In this document: positions 1 through 7,084 of the stretch, piece by piece
How the letters are laid out: every line of letters starts with the position of its first letter
Numbering within the stretch: the stretch's first letter is position 1
Virus record (IMG/VR): IMGVR_UViG_3300030116_003951
Span: 1-49,770 of that record
From: a virus
Strand: one strand, 5' to 3'
Length of the DNA stretch: 49,770 nt
The notes under the pieces: model-generated
Database searches by the model: none
The model's input: the letters and a program-made list of their open reading frames with translations, nothing else
Told to the model about the DNA's origin: nothing
Made by a program: the position numbers and the translations under genes

Positions 1-2
1 CT

Positions 3-257
3 AGAAAGTCTTATGGCTTTCGTGATGAGGTCGTTAAAAATGTAGTTGATAAGTTTGTTGATAGATCAGATGTCGGCTACGAAAAGTATGGTCAAACATT
101 GCACGATGAAAGAACATCAAACGTTAAAGGTTTGGCTGATTATTTAAACGATATACAAGAAGAGCTTATGGATGCAATATTGTATATACAAACAGCTAGA
201 GAAGAACTCGAAGAGTTAAAAGCTCTAAAAAACCCTTTCTTAAATGAAAAGGCGTAA
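3..257 (+). CDS. MazG-like (all-alpha NTP pyrophosphohydrolase-like) protein, C-terminal fragment
   Basis: The frame is open from the window edge and stops with TAA at 255-257, so only the last 84 residues are visible. The fragment contains a KYG segment followed by a helix reading QEELMDAILYIQTAREEL. This EExxD-type acidic helix resembles the metal-binding helices of MazG/all-alpha NTP pyrophosphatases, which clean up non-canonical or excess NTPs and are common in phage nucleotide modules. Its end overlaps the start of the next gene (ATG at 244), and it lies near a ribonucleotide reductase, which fits nucleotide metabolism. The family call rests on a short fragment and is tentative. It could be another helical phage protein. 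Confidence 0.5.
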   Translation, partial: RKSYGFRDEVVKNVVDKFVDRSDVGYEKYGQTLHDERTSNVKGLADYLNDIQEELMDAILYIQTAREELEELKALKNPFLNEKA

Positions 258-693
258 GAAAAAAGGTCCTGTCAGAAGTAAGAAAGTTACTTTTGACGGG
301 ATCACATTCGCTTCTGGTTTGGAGCGTTATATGTATCAAACATTAAAGAAAGCTAAAATACATACCGAATACGAAGGTTGTACGTTTATACTACAAGAAG
401 GTTTTATGCTTGATAACAGATCATACGAAAGACAAAGTAATGGTAAAGGTGATATGGTTGATAGAGGTAGTAAAAAAATTCTACCAATTAAATACACACC
501 AGACTTTATTGGTTATGATTATGTTATTGAATGTAAAGGTAGAGCTAACGAAAGCTTCCCATTAAGATGGAAAATGTTTAAAAAATATGTTAATCACAAG
601 ATGAAACATGTAACTTTATATAAACCTCAGAACCAAAAGGAATGCGACAAGGTAGTTGAATTAATAATTAAAAATAGAAAAAATGATAGATAA
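244..693 (+). CDS. T7 endonuclease I-like Holliday-junction resolvase (PD-(D/E)XK nuclease)
   Basis: 149 aa, basic N-terminus. The motif order matches T7 endonuclease I: FASGLE (E27) followed by a helix ending in TEYE, then YTPDF (D87), then VIECKG (E96, K98). In T7 the equivalents are E20, D55, E65 and K67, so the whole catalytic set is present. The protein is about as long as T7 gp3 (149 aa). The family cleaves branched DNA, resolving replication and recombination intermediates before packaging, and can help degrade host DNA. An insertion of roughly 25 residues before the PDF motif is relative to T7. The start overlaps the upstream gene by 14 bases and the end overlaps the 46-aa gene by 11 bases. 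Confidence 0.85.
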   Translation: MKRRKKKGPVRSKKVTFDGITFASGLERYMYQTLKKAKIHTEYEGCTFILQEGFMLDNRSYERQSNGKGDMVDRGSKKILPIKYTPDFIGYDYVIECKGRANESFPLRWKMFKKYVNHKMKHVTLYKPQNQKECDKVVELIIKNRKNDR

Positions 694-823
694 ATGGGCT
701 TTAAGCTTTGGAACATTTCCTGGTTTACTTTTTGGTATGAGAAGTTATGTAGAAAAAACCAGAACTAATCACGTGTTATATCTACTTTTTGTAGATATTT
801 GTTTAACAATATATAAAAACTAA
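683..823 (+). CDS. Small conserved-looking phage protein, 46 aa
   Basis: ATG at 683 lies inside the end of the resolvase gene and TAA at 821-823 lies two bases before the reductase ATG at 826. The tight spacing on both sides makes it a likely real gene in the plus-strand operon. The product begins MIDKWALSFGTFPGLLFG and has a moderately hydrophobic middle (LYLLFVDICLTIY). It could associate weakly with membrane or be a small soluble protein. I recognise no catalytic motif and assign no function. Confidence 0.6.
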   Translation: MIDKWALSFGTFPGLLFGMRSYVEKTRTNHVLYLLFVDICLTIYKN

Positions 824-825
824 AA

Positions 826-2694
826 ATGAATAAAAACAATAAAATACTATCAGATATTACCGTGCACATGAAGTATGCAAAGTTCATACCAGAACTCAAC
901 AGACGTGAGACGTGGGAAGAACTTGTCGACAGAAACAAACAAATGCACATACGTAAATATCCGAGTTTAGAAAATGATATAAATACTTACTACAAGTATG
1001 TATATGAAAAGAAAGTTTTACCATCTATGCGAAGTCTTCAGTTTGGTGGTAAGCCAATTGAAATTAGTCCTAACAGATTATATAATTGTGCATACTTACC
1101 TATTGATCACATTGATGCTTTCAGTGAGGTTATGTTTCTTTTATTATCTGGTTGTGGCGTAGGTTATTCAGTGCAATTACATAGTATAAAAAAATTACCT
1201 GAGATTATAAAGCCACATACTAAAAGGTCTAGACGATTTGTTATTGGAGACAGTATTGAAGGTTGGTCTGATGCAATTAAAGTTTTAATTAAGTCTTATT
1301 TGGGTGATAAGAGATCATCTAAGATAAGTTTTGATTATTCTGATATTAGACCAAAGGGAGCTAGGCTTGTGACATCAGGTGGTAAAGCACCAGGACCTCA
1401 ACCGTTAAAAGAATGTTTAATTAAAATACAAGGAATATTAGATGCGAAACAAGATGGAGAAAAACTGGCGTCACTTGAAGTACATGATATTGTCTGCCAT
1501 ATTGCGGATGCTGTACTCGCGGGAGGCATACGACGTGCCGCTCTTATATCGTTATTTTCGGCGTACGACGAAGAAATGATTTCATGTAAATCAGGTAACT
1601 GGTGGGAAACAAACCCACAACGTGGTAGAGCTAATAACTCTGCCGTTCTTATGAGACATAAAATAACTAAAGAATTTTTTATGGATCTTTGGAAACGTAT
1701 AGAACTATCTGGTTCTGGCGAGCCTGGTATATACTTTAATAATGACAAGGAGTGGGGAACAAACCCTTGTTGTGAAATAGCATTAAGACCATTTCAGTTT
1801 TGTAATTTATGTGAAGTAAATGTATCTGATGTAGAAACTCAAGAAGAACTAAATAATAGAGTTTCAGCAGCTGCTTTTATAGGAACGTTGCAAGCTGGTT
1901 ATACAGAGTTTCATTATCTTAGAGAAGTATGGCAAGAGACTACAGAGAAAGACTCTTTGTTAGGTGTTTCAATGACTGGTATTGGTAGTGGTAAAGTTAT
2001 GAAGCTAGATTTAAAACAAGCCGCTGATCAAGTTAAAATAATGAACAAAGTTGTAGCTAAGACTATTGGTATTAATCCTGCCGCACGTACAACTTGTGTT
2101 AAACCAGCAGGGACAACGTCTCTTGTGCTCGGTACGTCATCAGGTATTCACGCTTGGCATAATAAATATTATATTAGAAGACTTCGTGTAGGTAAAAACG
2201 AAGCTATATATAATTATTTAAAAACAAATCACCCTGAGCTTGTACAAGATGAGTACTTTAGACCTCATGATACAGCTGTTATTGAAATACCACAGTCAGC
2301 ACCAAAAGGTTCTATTGTAAGAACTGAGTCCGCTTTTGATTTATTAGAACGCGTAAAACATGTTGCTGAAAAATGGGTTGACAGTGGTCATTTAAAAGGT
2401 AGCAATACACATAATGTTTCTGCTACTATAAGTTTAAAACAAAAAGACTGGGAACCAGCTGGTGAGTGGATGTGGGAAAATAGAGAAAGCTATAACGGTC
2501 TATCTGTTTTACCTTATGACGGTGGTACATATACTCAAGCTCCTTTTGAAGATATAACTAAATCAAAATTTGATGAGATGACAAAAGCTCTTCAGGAAAT
2601 TGATTTAACTAATGTTATTGAAGAGTTTGATGATACTGATTTATCTGGAGAACTAGCTTGTGCTGGTGGTGCTTGTGAAATAACAAGTTTATAA
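826..2694 (+). CDS. nrdJ: Adenosylcobalamin-dependent (class II) ribonucleotide reductase
   Basis: 622 aa. Reduces ribonucleotides to deoxyribonucleotides using a B12-generated thiyl radical, supplying dNTPs for phage replication. The catalytic pattern is clear: C88 in RLYNCAYLP, then NPCCEIALRPFQFC with C315, E317 and C326. The spacing equals C408/E410/C419 of the Lactobacillus leichmannii monomeric enzyme, with C315 as the thiyl-radical position. The C-terminal redox pair CAGGAC (C612, C617) is also spaced as in that enzyme (C731/C736). It is shorter than the 739-residue L. leichmannii protein, a compact form known in phages. It needs host or environmental cobalamin but no radical-generating small subunit and no oxygen. 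It is the last gene of the plus-strand unit, with a terminator right after it. The family is certain; the substrate level (di- or triphosphate) is inferred as triphosphate. Confidence 0.93.
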   Translation: MNKNNKILSDITVHMKYAKFIPELNRRETWEELVDRNKQMHIRKYPSLENDINTYYKYVYEKKVLPSMRSLQFGGKPIEISPNRLYNCAYLPIDHIDAFSEVMFLLLSGCGVGYSVQLHSIKKLPEIIKPHTKRSRRFVIGDSIEGWSDAIKVLIKSYLGDKRSSKISFDYSDIRPKGARLVTSGGKAPGPQPLKECLIKIQGILDAKQDGEKLASLEVHDIVCHIADAVLAGGIRRAALISLFSAYDEEMISCKSGNWWETNPQRGRANNSAVLMRHKITKEFFMDLWKRIELSGSGEPGIYFNNDKEWGTNPCCEIALRPFQFCNLCEVNVSDVETQEELNNRVSAAAFIGTLQAGYTEFHYLREVWQETTEKDSLLGVSMTGIGSGKVMKLDLKQAADQVKIMNKVVAKTIGINPAARTTCVKPAGTTSLVLGTSSGIHAWHNKYYIRRLRVGKNEAIYNYLKTNHPELVQDEYFRPHDTAVIEIPQSAPKGSIVRTESAFDLLERVKHVAEKWVDSGHLKGSNTHNVSATISLKQKDWEPAGEWMWENRESYNGLSVLPYDGGTYTQAPFEDITKSKFDEMTKALQEIDLTNVIEEFDDTDLSGELACAGGACEITSL

Positions 2695-2701
2695 ATAAAT
2701 A

Positions 2702-2730
2702 AAGGGAGCTTAATTGCTCCCTTTTTTTTT
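2702..2730. terminator. Bidirectional intrinsic terminator between convergent units
   Basis: Perfect 6-bp inverted repeat GGGAGC (2704-2709) / GCTCCC (2716-2721) with a TTAATT loop, followed by nine T (2722-2730) on the plus strand. On the minus strand the stem is preceded by A and followed by TTTATTTAT, so it can also stop the leftward transcript. It sits just after the reductase stop codon and at the 3' end of the whole leftward block, where two transcription units converge. Confidence 0.88.
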
Positions 2731-2790
2731 AACACCAATAAGAATAAGTAAACCTGCTAAAATAGCTTTAACAATACAAATAGGACACAT
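2710..2790 (-). CDS. 26-aa single-pass membrane peptide with CPxC motif
   Basis: Predicted product MCPICIVKAILAGLLILIGV followed by KKKGSN. The ATG at 2790 overlaps the stop of the endolysin gene (TAATG), the translational-coupling arrangement used throughout this block. The sequence has an N-terminal CPIC, one hydrophobic stretch of about 15 residues and a basic tail, a plausible N-out or N-in membrane microprotein. Its last codons lie inside the terminator stem. Its position after an endolysin suggests a lysis accessory such as a pinholin-like or regulatory peptide, but this is inference. It could also be a chance ORF, although composition and coupling argue against that. Confidence 0.45.
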   Translation of the reverse strand: MCPICIVKAILAGLLILIGVKKKGSN

Positions 2791-3251
2791 TATAAATGTA
2801 TATATTTAGTTCTACCGTTTACTTTCTTAGCTATAGTTAACTTCTTTCTATTAGGCCTATGTGTTACGTAGCTAACATGAACCCAGTTAGGATTTTTGTC
2901 ATCACCAAACTCCCATATTAACTGGTCAAAGTCTAAATGATCTTTTATAAACTCATACATTTCAGCGTTTGTACATCTACCAAAAGTATCGTCTATATCC
3001 ATAGCTTGACCTTTCATGTGCTGTGAGTTTTTACTTCCACCAATAGCTGTGTTAACAGGTTCTCCTCTAAAAAAACTATTTATTTTTATTGGTCCTCCAA
3101 CGTAAGCTCTAAGCGGTTCAAATATATTTTCGGCTACTTCTTTCATACACTTTAATTGATCTTCGTTAGGTGTATTATCTAAATCTAATCTTTCGCCTGT
3201 TCTGCTGTAAGTTCCTTCTTTCCAACTTACGTGTTTACTTATTTTTTCCAT
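2790..3251 (-). CDS. Endolysin: M15-family peptidase (peptidoglycan D-Ala/L-Ala carboxy- or endopeptidase)
   Basis: 153 aa. Zinc ligands of the M15 (VanY/M15A) fold are visible: SQHMKGQAMDID gives H78 and D85, and WVHVS gives H125, with the catalytic Glu in LIWEFG (E114). Length and motif spacing match single-domain M15A phage endolysins, which cut peptide bridges of peptidoglycan. There is no signal peptide, so release would depend on a holin; a 3TM-type holin is encoded far upstream at 41967-42353. It is followed without a gap by the 26-aa membrane peptide and preceded by a small fibre-like gene. An alternative role as a virion peptidase is possible. Confidence 0.88.
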   Translation of the reverse strand: MEKISKHVSWKEGTYSRTGERLDLDNTPNEDQLKCMKEVAENIFEPLRAYVGGPIKINSFFRGEPVNTAIGGSKNSQHMKGQAMDIDDTFGRCTNAEMYEFIKDHLDFDQLIWEFGDDKNPNWVHVSYVTHRPNRKKLTIAKKVNGRTKYIHL

Positions 3252-3252
3252 A

Positions 3253-3579
3253 TTATTCTAAAGTATAATGTAACGGTTTACCCGTACCGGTTGTTGTTAT
3301 TTTTAATGAGTATATACTATTGTCAAAGTCTAATCCTTTTTCTATAATTAAAGTAGTTGTAGCTGGAATACTTGTTTTAGCTATAATGTATGTGTTAGCA
3401 CCAGCATCTTCAAAGAAAACTATAACTGAAACATCAGTACTCGTATGTGTGTTTGTTAACACTAAACAGTTGTGATTACCATAATCATTTTCCCAAGCGT
3501 CACTTGTTGGTGCTGCTTGTATAGCTTTAATAGTAGTAGTAGTATTAGTTGTTATTACACCTCTTTTAGTTGCTCCCAT
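3253..3579 (-). CDS. Small beta-rich virion protein candidate, 108 aa
   Basis: Ser/Thr-rich, alternating hydrophobic pattern typical of beta-sandwich decoration or fibre-tip domains (LVLTNTHTSTDVSVIVFF in the middle). No signal peptide, no membrane segment, no catalytic motif. It lies one base from the endolysin gene and 10 bases from a fibre-type protein, so a role at the tail or fibre is inferred from context only. I do not recognise the family. Confidence 0.55.
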   Translation of the reverse strand: MGATKRGVITTNTTTTIKAIQAAPTSDAWENDYGNHNCLVLTNTHTSTDVSVIVFFEDAGANTYIIAKTSIPATTTLIIEKGLDFDNSIYSLKITTTGTGKPLHYTLE

Positions 3580-3589
3580 AATTTTTTAT

Positions 3590-4237
3590 TTAATTTGTAA
3601 ATCCATAAAGTGTATAATTAAATCTTAAACTAGTGCTTGATCCAGATGGAATAACAAATATTACCAACGCTTCACCCGCGTTAACTTGCCCAACATTTGT
3701 TAAGTTTTCTCCATCAGCATTAAAACCGTGGTTCGCGTTATCCATAGGATCTGTCGTAACGCTTAACACTTCTGTTAAACTAGATTGATCTGCTGCTACA
3801 CTTGAAGGTCTAGTACATTTATAAACTTTAATATTTACAGTATTTGTTCCACTTGCTCCATTTGCACAATAAGCTCTTATGCTAATGTTTTTCATATTAA
3901 CAGGCACTATGTGAAGAAATGTAGAATGTCTTGCGGGTCCTAAGTCTCCTAAATCTGCGGGCTCTGAAGTTAAATTATTTGTCCAAATATGATGATAAGG
4001 TCCATAGCTGTTATTTCCATAGTAATATCTACCAGATGTAAAAGTCGATAAATATCCCATAAACTGATGAATAATTACTGGCGAGCTATTATCTATAGTG
4101 TTTTTTACTATTTTATTATTTGCGTCTAAACCTAAATTACCACCACTAGCTATAGTTCCTGTACTTACATCTTCTAAATAAACTTCGTTACGAAACCTAG
4201 ATATAAAATCCCATATATGTTGACCTAACCATCTCAT
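3590..4237 (-). CDS. Tail-fibre-type protein, 215 aa
   Basis: N-terminus MRWLGQHIWDFISRFRNEVY followed by LEDVSTGTIASGGNLGLDANNKIVK resembles the N-terminal anchoring region seen in marine phage fibre proteins, where a short helix precedes repeated short beta segments. The rest is Asn/Ser/Thr-rich and beta-like, suiting a receptor-binding or spike domain. Its start overlaps the end of the secreted Cys-repeat protein by 4 bases. Role as fibre or spike is inferred from family resemblance and neighbours; the receptor is unknown. Confidence 0.62.
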   Translation of the reverse strand: MRWLGQHIWDFISRFRNEVYLEDVSTGTIASGGNLGLDANNKIVKNTIDNSSPVIIHQFMGYLSTFTSGRYYYGNNSYGPYHHIWTNNLTSEPADLGDLGPARHSTFLHIVPVNMKNISIRAYCANGASGTNTVNIKVYKCTRPSSVAADQSSLTEVLSVTTDPMDNANHGFNADGENLTNVGQVNAGEALVIFVIPSGSSTSLRFNYTLYGFTN

Positions 4238-6474
4238 TGGAAGTATTTTCTTTCTACAGTATTATCATTATATCTAAAGAATAAAACTTTATTTTTAGTA
4301 ACCTTAGATGGTCTACCAAGTATATCTGTAACAGATATTAGTTTTCTATCAATAACTCTTCTAGGTAAAGGTCCAGTCCAAGTACCACTACAATAATCGT
4401 AAGTTGCTTGACATATATTATCCCACTCGACCTCACAACAATATTCATCAACATCTACAACCCAAGAATAGCACTCATCGTTGAGCCAGTAAGGATTACC
4501 TGGACCAGTAATACAATTAGCAGCATATAAACAAGATAAAGAATCATCAACATTAGCAGTTGGTTCGTAGTTATACGCTTCTGAATCCATGCAACCCAAA
4601 ACCACTTCGATACACGAACCGTTATCCGTGTTAGCAAGTGGATCAAAGTTAAGAGCCAAACTATCCATACACCCATAAACATAAGCAATACAACTAAAAT
4701 CCTCCGTGTTGGCTTGTGGGTTATAGTTAAGCATAGAAGGATCCGTGCAGCCATATATATAAGGTATACAAGAGCCGTTGTCAGCATTAGCTAGTGGGTT
4801 AAAGTTAAACATAGTAGAGTCCATACAACCAAAAACAAACGGATCACAATCTCCATTGTCAGCGTTACATGTGTCGCAATAATTAAAAGCAGTAGGATCT
4901 AAACAACCATATATGTAAGGTATACATGTGTCTGGTGTGTTAGCTAATGGATTATAGTTAAAAGCAAAAGCATCCATACAACCAGTGACAATAGGAATAC
5001 AACCTCCATTATCTACATTAGCGCTTGCTTCGTAGTTAAAAGCTGTAGAATCAGTACAACCAAACACGGCTAGTGTAGCGCAGCTATCTTGAACCATAAC
5101 GTCAGATATGTAACCGTTAGCAGTATCAACATGATACTCTAGATAAGCTGGTGATGTACAACCTGGATAATAGTAACAATCATCAGCTACGTTTGCTAAA
5201 CTGTCGTAGTTCCAAGCTAAAGTATCTAAACAGCCATATACCTTTTCTATACACTCATCACCACAATATGTTTGTGCTGTGTAAACAAAGAAAGGTTGTA
5301 TAAACGGTGGTTGAACACTTATAACTGTATCGCCAAATGGATTTATTAAAGTAAAACCACACTCTAAAGCTGTCATGCTAGCTTGTTGGTTTATATAAAA
5401 CTTAAACTTTACTTCGTCTGGTGCATTTAGCATTATAGGTATTGACACACCAAAACCAGCTGTAAGTATATAAGGTATTGTGTCTTCTTGATAAACTTCT
5501 AATCTACTACCAACCCAGCCATTACCAGCTAAATCATGCAGCTTTAATTCAAACCAGCAACTATCTACATAATCCATGTAATTAGCTGTTGAGTCGTAAT
5601 TAAATGCTGTTGTATCAGTACAACCTATTATTTTTAAAGTAGCACAGCTACTATCATCTACAGTGGCTATAGGATCGTATTCTAAATAATTATCGTCCGT
5701 ACAGCCCAATACTGGAGGAGGCGGTGTGCACGTATCAGATAGTAATACATAATTAGAATCTGTCCCAAAGTTAGCATCTGTTCCATAAACTAAGGTATCG
5801 CCACACTGTATTACGTAATACGAACCATCTTGTCCTCCCCAAAGACTACCAGCCATTCCATCTCCATATAAATCTTTTATGGTAAATACAAACTCTCCAA
5901 CAGGCAAACATATAACATGTGTCTGTGGTTGGTAGTCAGGTGCGTTTGTATATGGTCCATTAGCAAATATAATATTTCCTAACGTGTCAGATATTTCCCA
6001 AGAAGTTTCTTCTGGGTATTGATCTGTATTTATTTGTATTAAAGTTGGTACGCAAGGTCCTATTGGTGGTGGTGGATTTGGAAAACAAGGTGGTACAGCT
6101 CTGGTTTGATAAATACCTGTAGAAAAAGTTATAGTTGGTTTGTTTATTATAGTGTCCCCACAAACAGCAACGTAATAACTTCCGTCCATACCATCACCAT
6201 AAGTATCTCTTAGTAAGAATACTATAGTAGAAACACTATCTGGAATATAACAAGTGTCAACATAACTAAAGTTAGGCTGTGTGTAGTGACCAGCAGGAAC
6301 TTCTGCTATAGTGTCTCCATATAAACTATCTGCCATTAATATCCAATAAGTCTCACTAGGATAACTATCGGTCTCTAAATGTACTGTAGTAACTTTTTGA
6401 CCAAAAGCAGAGCTTAGGCCAAAAACTAATATCATTAATATTATGTATATAAGAGTTGATTTATCTTTTTTCAT
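4234..6474 (-). CDS. Secreted Cys-repeat protein with type IX secretion-like C-terminal sorting tail
   Basis: 746 aa. Residues 1-25 form a signal peptide (basic start, hydrophobic core, AFG then Q). Next come two domains with the D-x-YGDGM-x-GSYY signature (about residues 35-245), then about eleven repeats of the type GCxDxxAxNYxPxANxDxGSC (to about residue 650), then a compact Cys cluster (YCCEVEWDNICQATYDYC). The last 45 residues contain LISVTDILGRPSKV and end with NDNTVERKYFQ, like the sorting tails of flavobacterial T9SS cargo. All of these modules are typical of Bacteroidetes extracellular proteins, so host origin is likely. Predicted route: Sec export, then the host T9SS to the surface. 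Role unknown: it may coat the infected cell, mask receptors or act in adhesion. It could instead be a virion spike, but the signal peptide argues against that. Confidence 0.75.
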   Translation of the reverse strand: MKKDKSTLIYIILMILVFGLSSAFGQKVTTVHLETDSYPSETYWILMADSLYGDTIAEVPAGHYTQPNFSYVDTCYIPDSVSTIVFLLRDTYGDGMDGSYYVAVCGDTIINKPTITFSTGIYQTRAVPPCFPNPPPPIGPCVPTLIQINTDQYPEETSWEISDTLGNIIFANGPYTNAPDYQPQTHVICLPVGEFVFTIKDLYGDGMAGSLWGGQDGSYYVIQCGDTLVYGTDANFGTDSNYVLLSDTCTPPPPVLGCTDDNYLEYDPIATVDDSSCATLKIIGCTDTTAFNYDSTANYMDYVDSCWFELKLHDLAGNGWVGSRLEVYQEDTIPYILTAGFGVSIPIMLNAPDEVKFKFYINQQASMTALECGFTLINPFGDTVISVQPPFIQPFFVYTAQTYCGDECIEKVYGCLDTLAWNYDSLANVADDCYYYPGCTSPAYLEYHVDTANGYISDVMVQDSCATLAVFGCTDSTAFNYEASANVDNGGCIPIVTGCMDAFAFNYNPLANTPDTCIPYIYGCLDPTAFNYCDTCNADNGDCDPFVFGCMDSTMFNFNPLANADNGSCIPYIYGCTDPSMLNYNPQANTEDFSCIAYVYGCMDSLALNFDPLANTDNGSCIEVVLGCMDSEAYNYEPTANVDDSLSCLYAANCITGPGNPYWLNDECYSWVVDVDEYCCEVEWDNICQATYDYCSGTWTGPLPRRVIDRKLISVTDILGRPSKVTKNKVLFFRYNDNTVERKYFQ
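4530..5715 (-). repeat. Protein-coding tandem repeat, about 11 Cys-rich units of 25-30 residues
   Basis: Within the secreted protein the unit GC-[TML]-D-x2-A-x-N-[YF]-x-P-x-A-N-x-D-x-G-S-C recurs. Units in the second half (about 4590-5060) are nearly uniform in length and joined by short IPYIY/VY-type linkers, while the first units are longer and divergent, one of them interrupted by a jelly-roll-like insert. Each unit has two Cys at its ends, suggesting one disulfide or a metal/calcium site per unit. Repeat-number variation between relatives is likely. Confidence 0.8.
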
Positions 6475-6476
6475 TA

Positions 6477-6797
6477 TTAAAAATCGCTTAATATTAATTC
6501 GTCAATTTTATTTTGTATCTCTTTTCTTGTTGCTAACATTTTAAAACTTAAGTCAGCTTGAAACCTAGCAACTTCTTCTCCGTCTTTCAATATAAGTATT
6601 GTTGGAACAACAGCTATTTTATATTTTTTTTGACAATCATCATGCGCAATATCCATCTCTTCTCTTTCAACATCACTAAGTTTTTCAAACCACTCTACAT
6701 CATTGTCTGAGTTCCACTCTGCATTAAAGTGTATAGCTTTTATTTGCCCAAAGCAAATAGCTGGCAGGCAAAAAAGCATTAATAGTATTGTTTTCAT
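6477..6797 (-). CDS. Exported thioredoxin-fold protein lacking the CxxC active site
   Basis: 106 aa. Residues 1-18 form a signal peptide (LLMLFCLPAICFG then Q). The mature part follows the thioredoxin pattern: strand AIHFNAEW (W28), helix, then a helix ending in YKIAVVPTILILKDGEEVARF with the cis-proline P65 and the KDG turn. Where active thioredoxins have WCGPC, this protein has WNSDN, so both redox cysteines are missing. It is therefore not a disulfide oxidoreductase; binding or chaperone roles remain possible. It sits two bases after the secreted Cys-repeat gene in coordinate order and is read before it, a suggestive pairing since that client has many cysteines. The fold is well supported; the function is unknown. 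Confidence 0.75.
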   Translation of the reverse strand: MKTILLMLFCLPAICFGQIKAIHFNAEWNSDNDVEWFEKLSDVEREEMDIAHDDCQKKYKIAVVPTILILKDGEEVARFQADLSFKMLATRKEIQNKIDELILSDF

Positions 6798-6803
6798 ATT
6801 AAA

Positions 6804-7082
6804 TTATTGATATAGTTTGTCTTCAATTTTTTCTAATGACTTCTTTATCTCTTTAACATCTTCCTGCGTAGTCATAATAGTTTGTCTTATCATTTGATCT
6901 TTCATGTCAAACTCCATGCGAGTTACTTCTGGATCTGGTGGCGCGGGTAATTCTTTTGCTTCTGCTATATCTGCTTGCAAAGCAAACCACATACCTATGA
7001 TTGTAGCCATACCAAAACCTATAGCTATTAACGTTTGTATACTAATTTTAAAACTAGTATTTTCATTTAATTCTTTTGCCAT
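6804..7082 (-). CDS. One-pass membrane protein with C-terminal coiled coil, 92 aa
   Basis: Hydrophobic segment at residues 14-35 (IQTLIAIGFGMATIIGMWFA), then a proline-containing linker (LPAPPDPE), then a charged heptad-like region at about 58-90 (EDVKEIKKSLEKIEDKL). This N-in/C-out or C-in topology with a coiled coil is seen in phage holin accessories, spanin-like and tail-associated membrane proteins. It lies between an exported thioredoxin-fold gene and an envelope protein gene, so action at the inner membrane and periplasm is likely. No catalytic motif. Candidate lysis or envelope accessory; function not assigned. Confidence 0.6.
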   Translation of the reverse strand: MAKELNENTSFKISIQTLIAIGFGMATIIGMWFALQADIAEAKELPAPPDPEVTRMEFDMKDQMIRQTIMTTQEDVKEIKKSLEKIEDKLYQ

Positions 7083-7084
7083 TT

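Noticed and set aside
765-950. Minus-strand open frame over the reductase start
   Set aside because: Lies opposite the reductase start and the 46-aa gene, and its composition is that of an antisense shadow of AT-rich coding DNA.
1398-1748. Minus-strand open frame inside the reductase gene
   Set aside because: Entirely opposite a certain enzyme gene with intact catalytic motifs; no independent start signal or family resemblance.
4455-4787. Minus-strand frame inside the Cys-repeat protein
   Set aside because: A shifted frame of the repeat DNA, which gives hydrophobic low-complexity residues. The real frame has a signal peptide and a defined repeat pattern.
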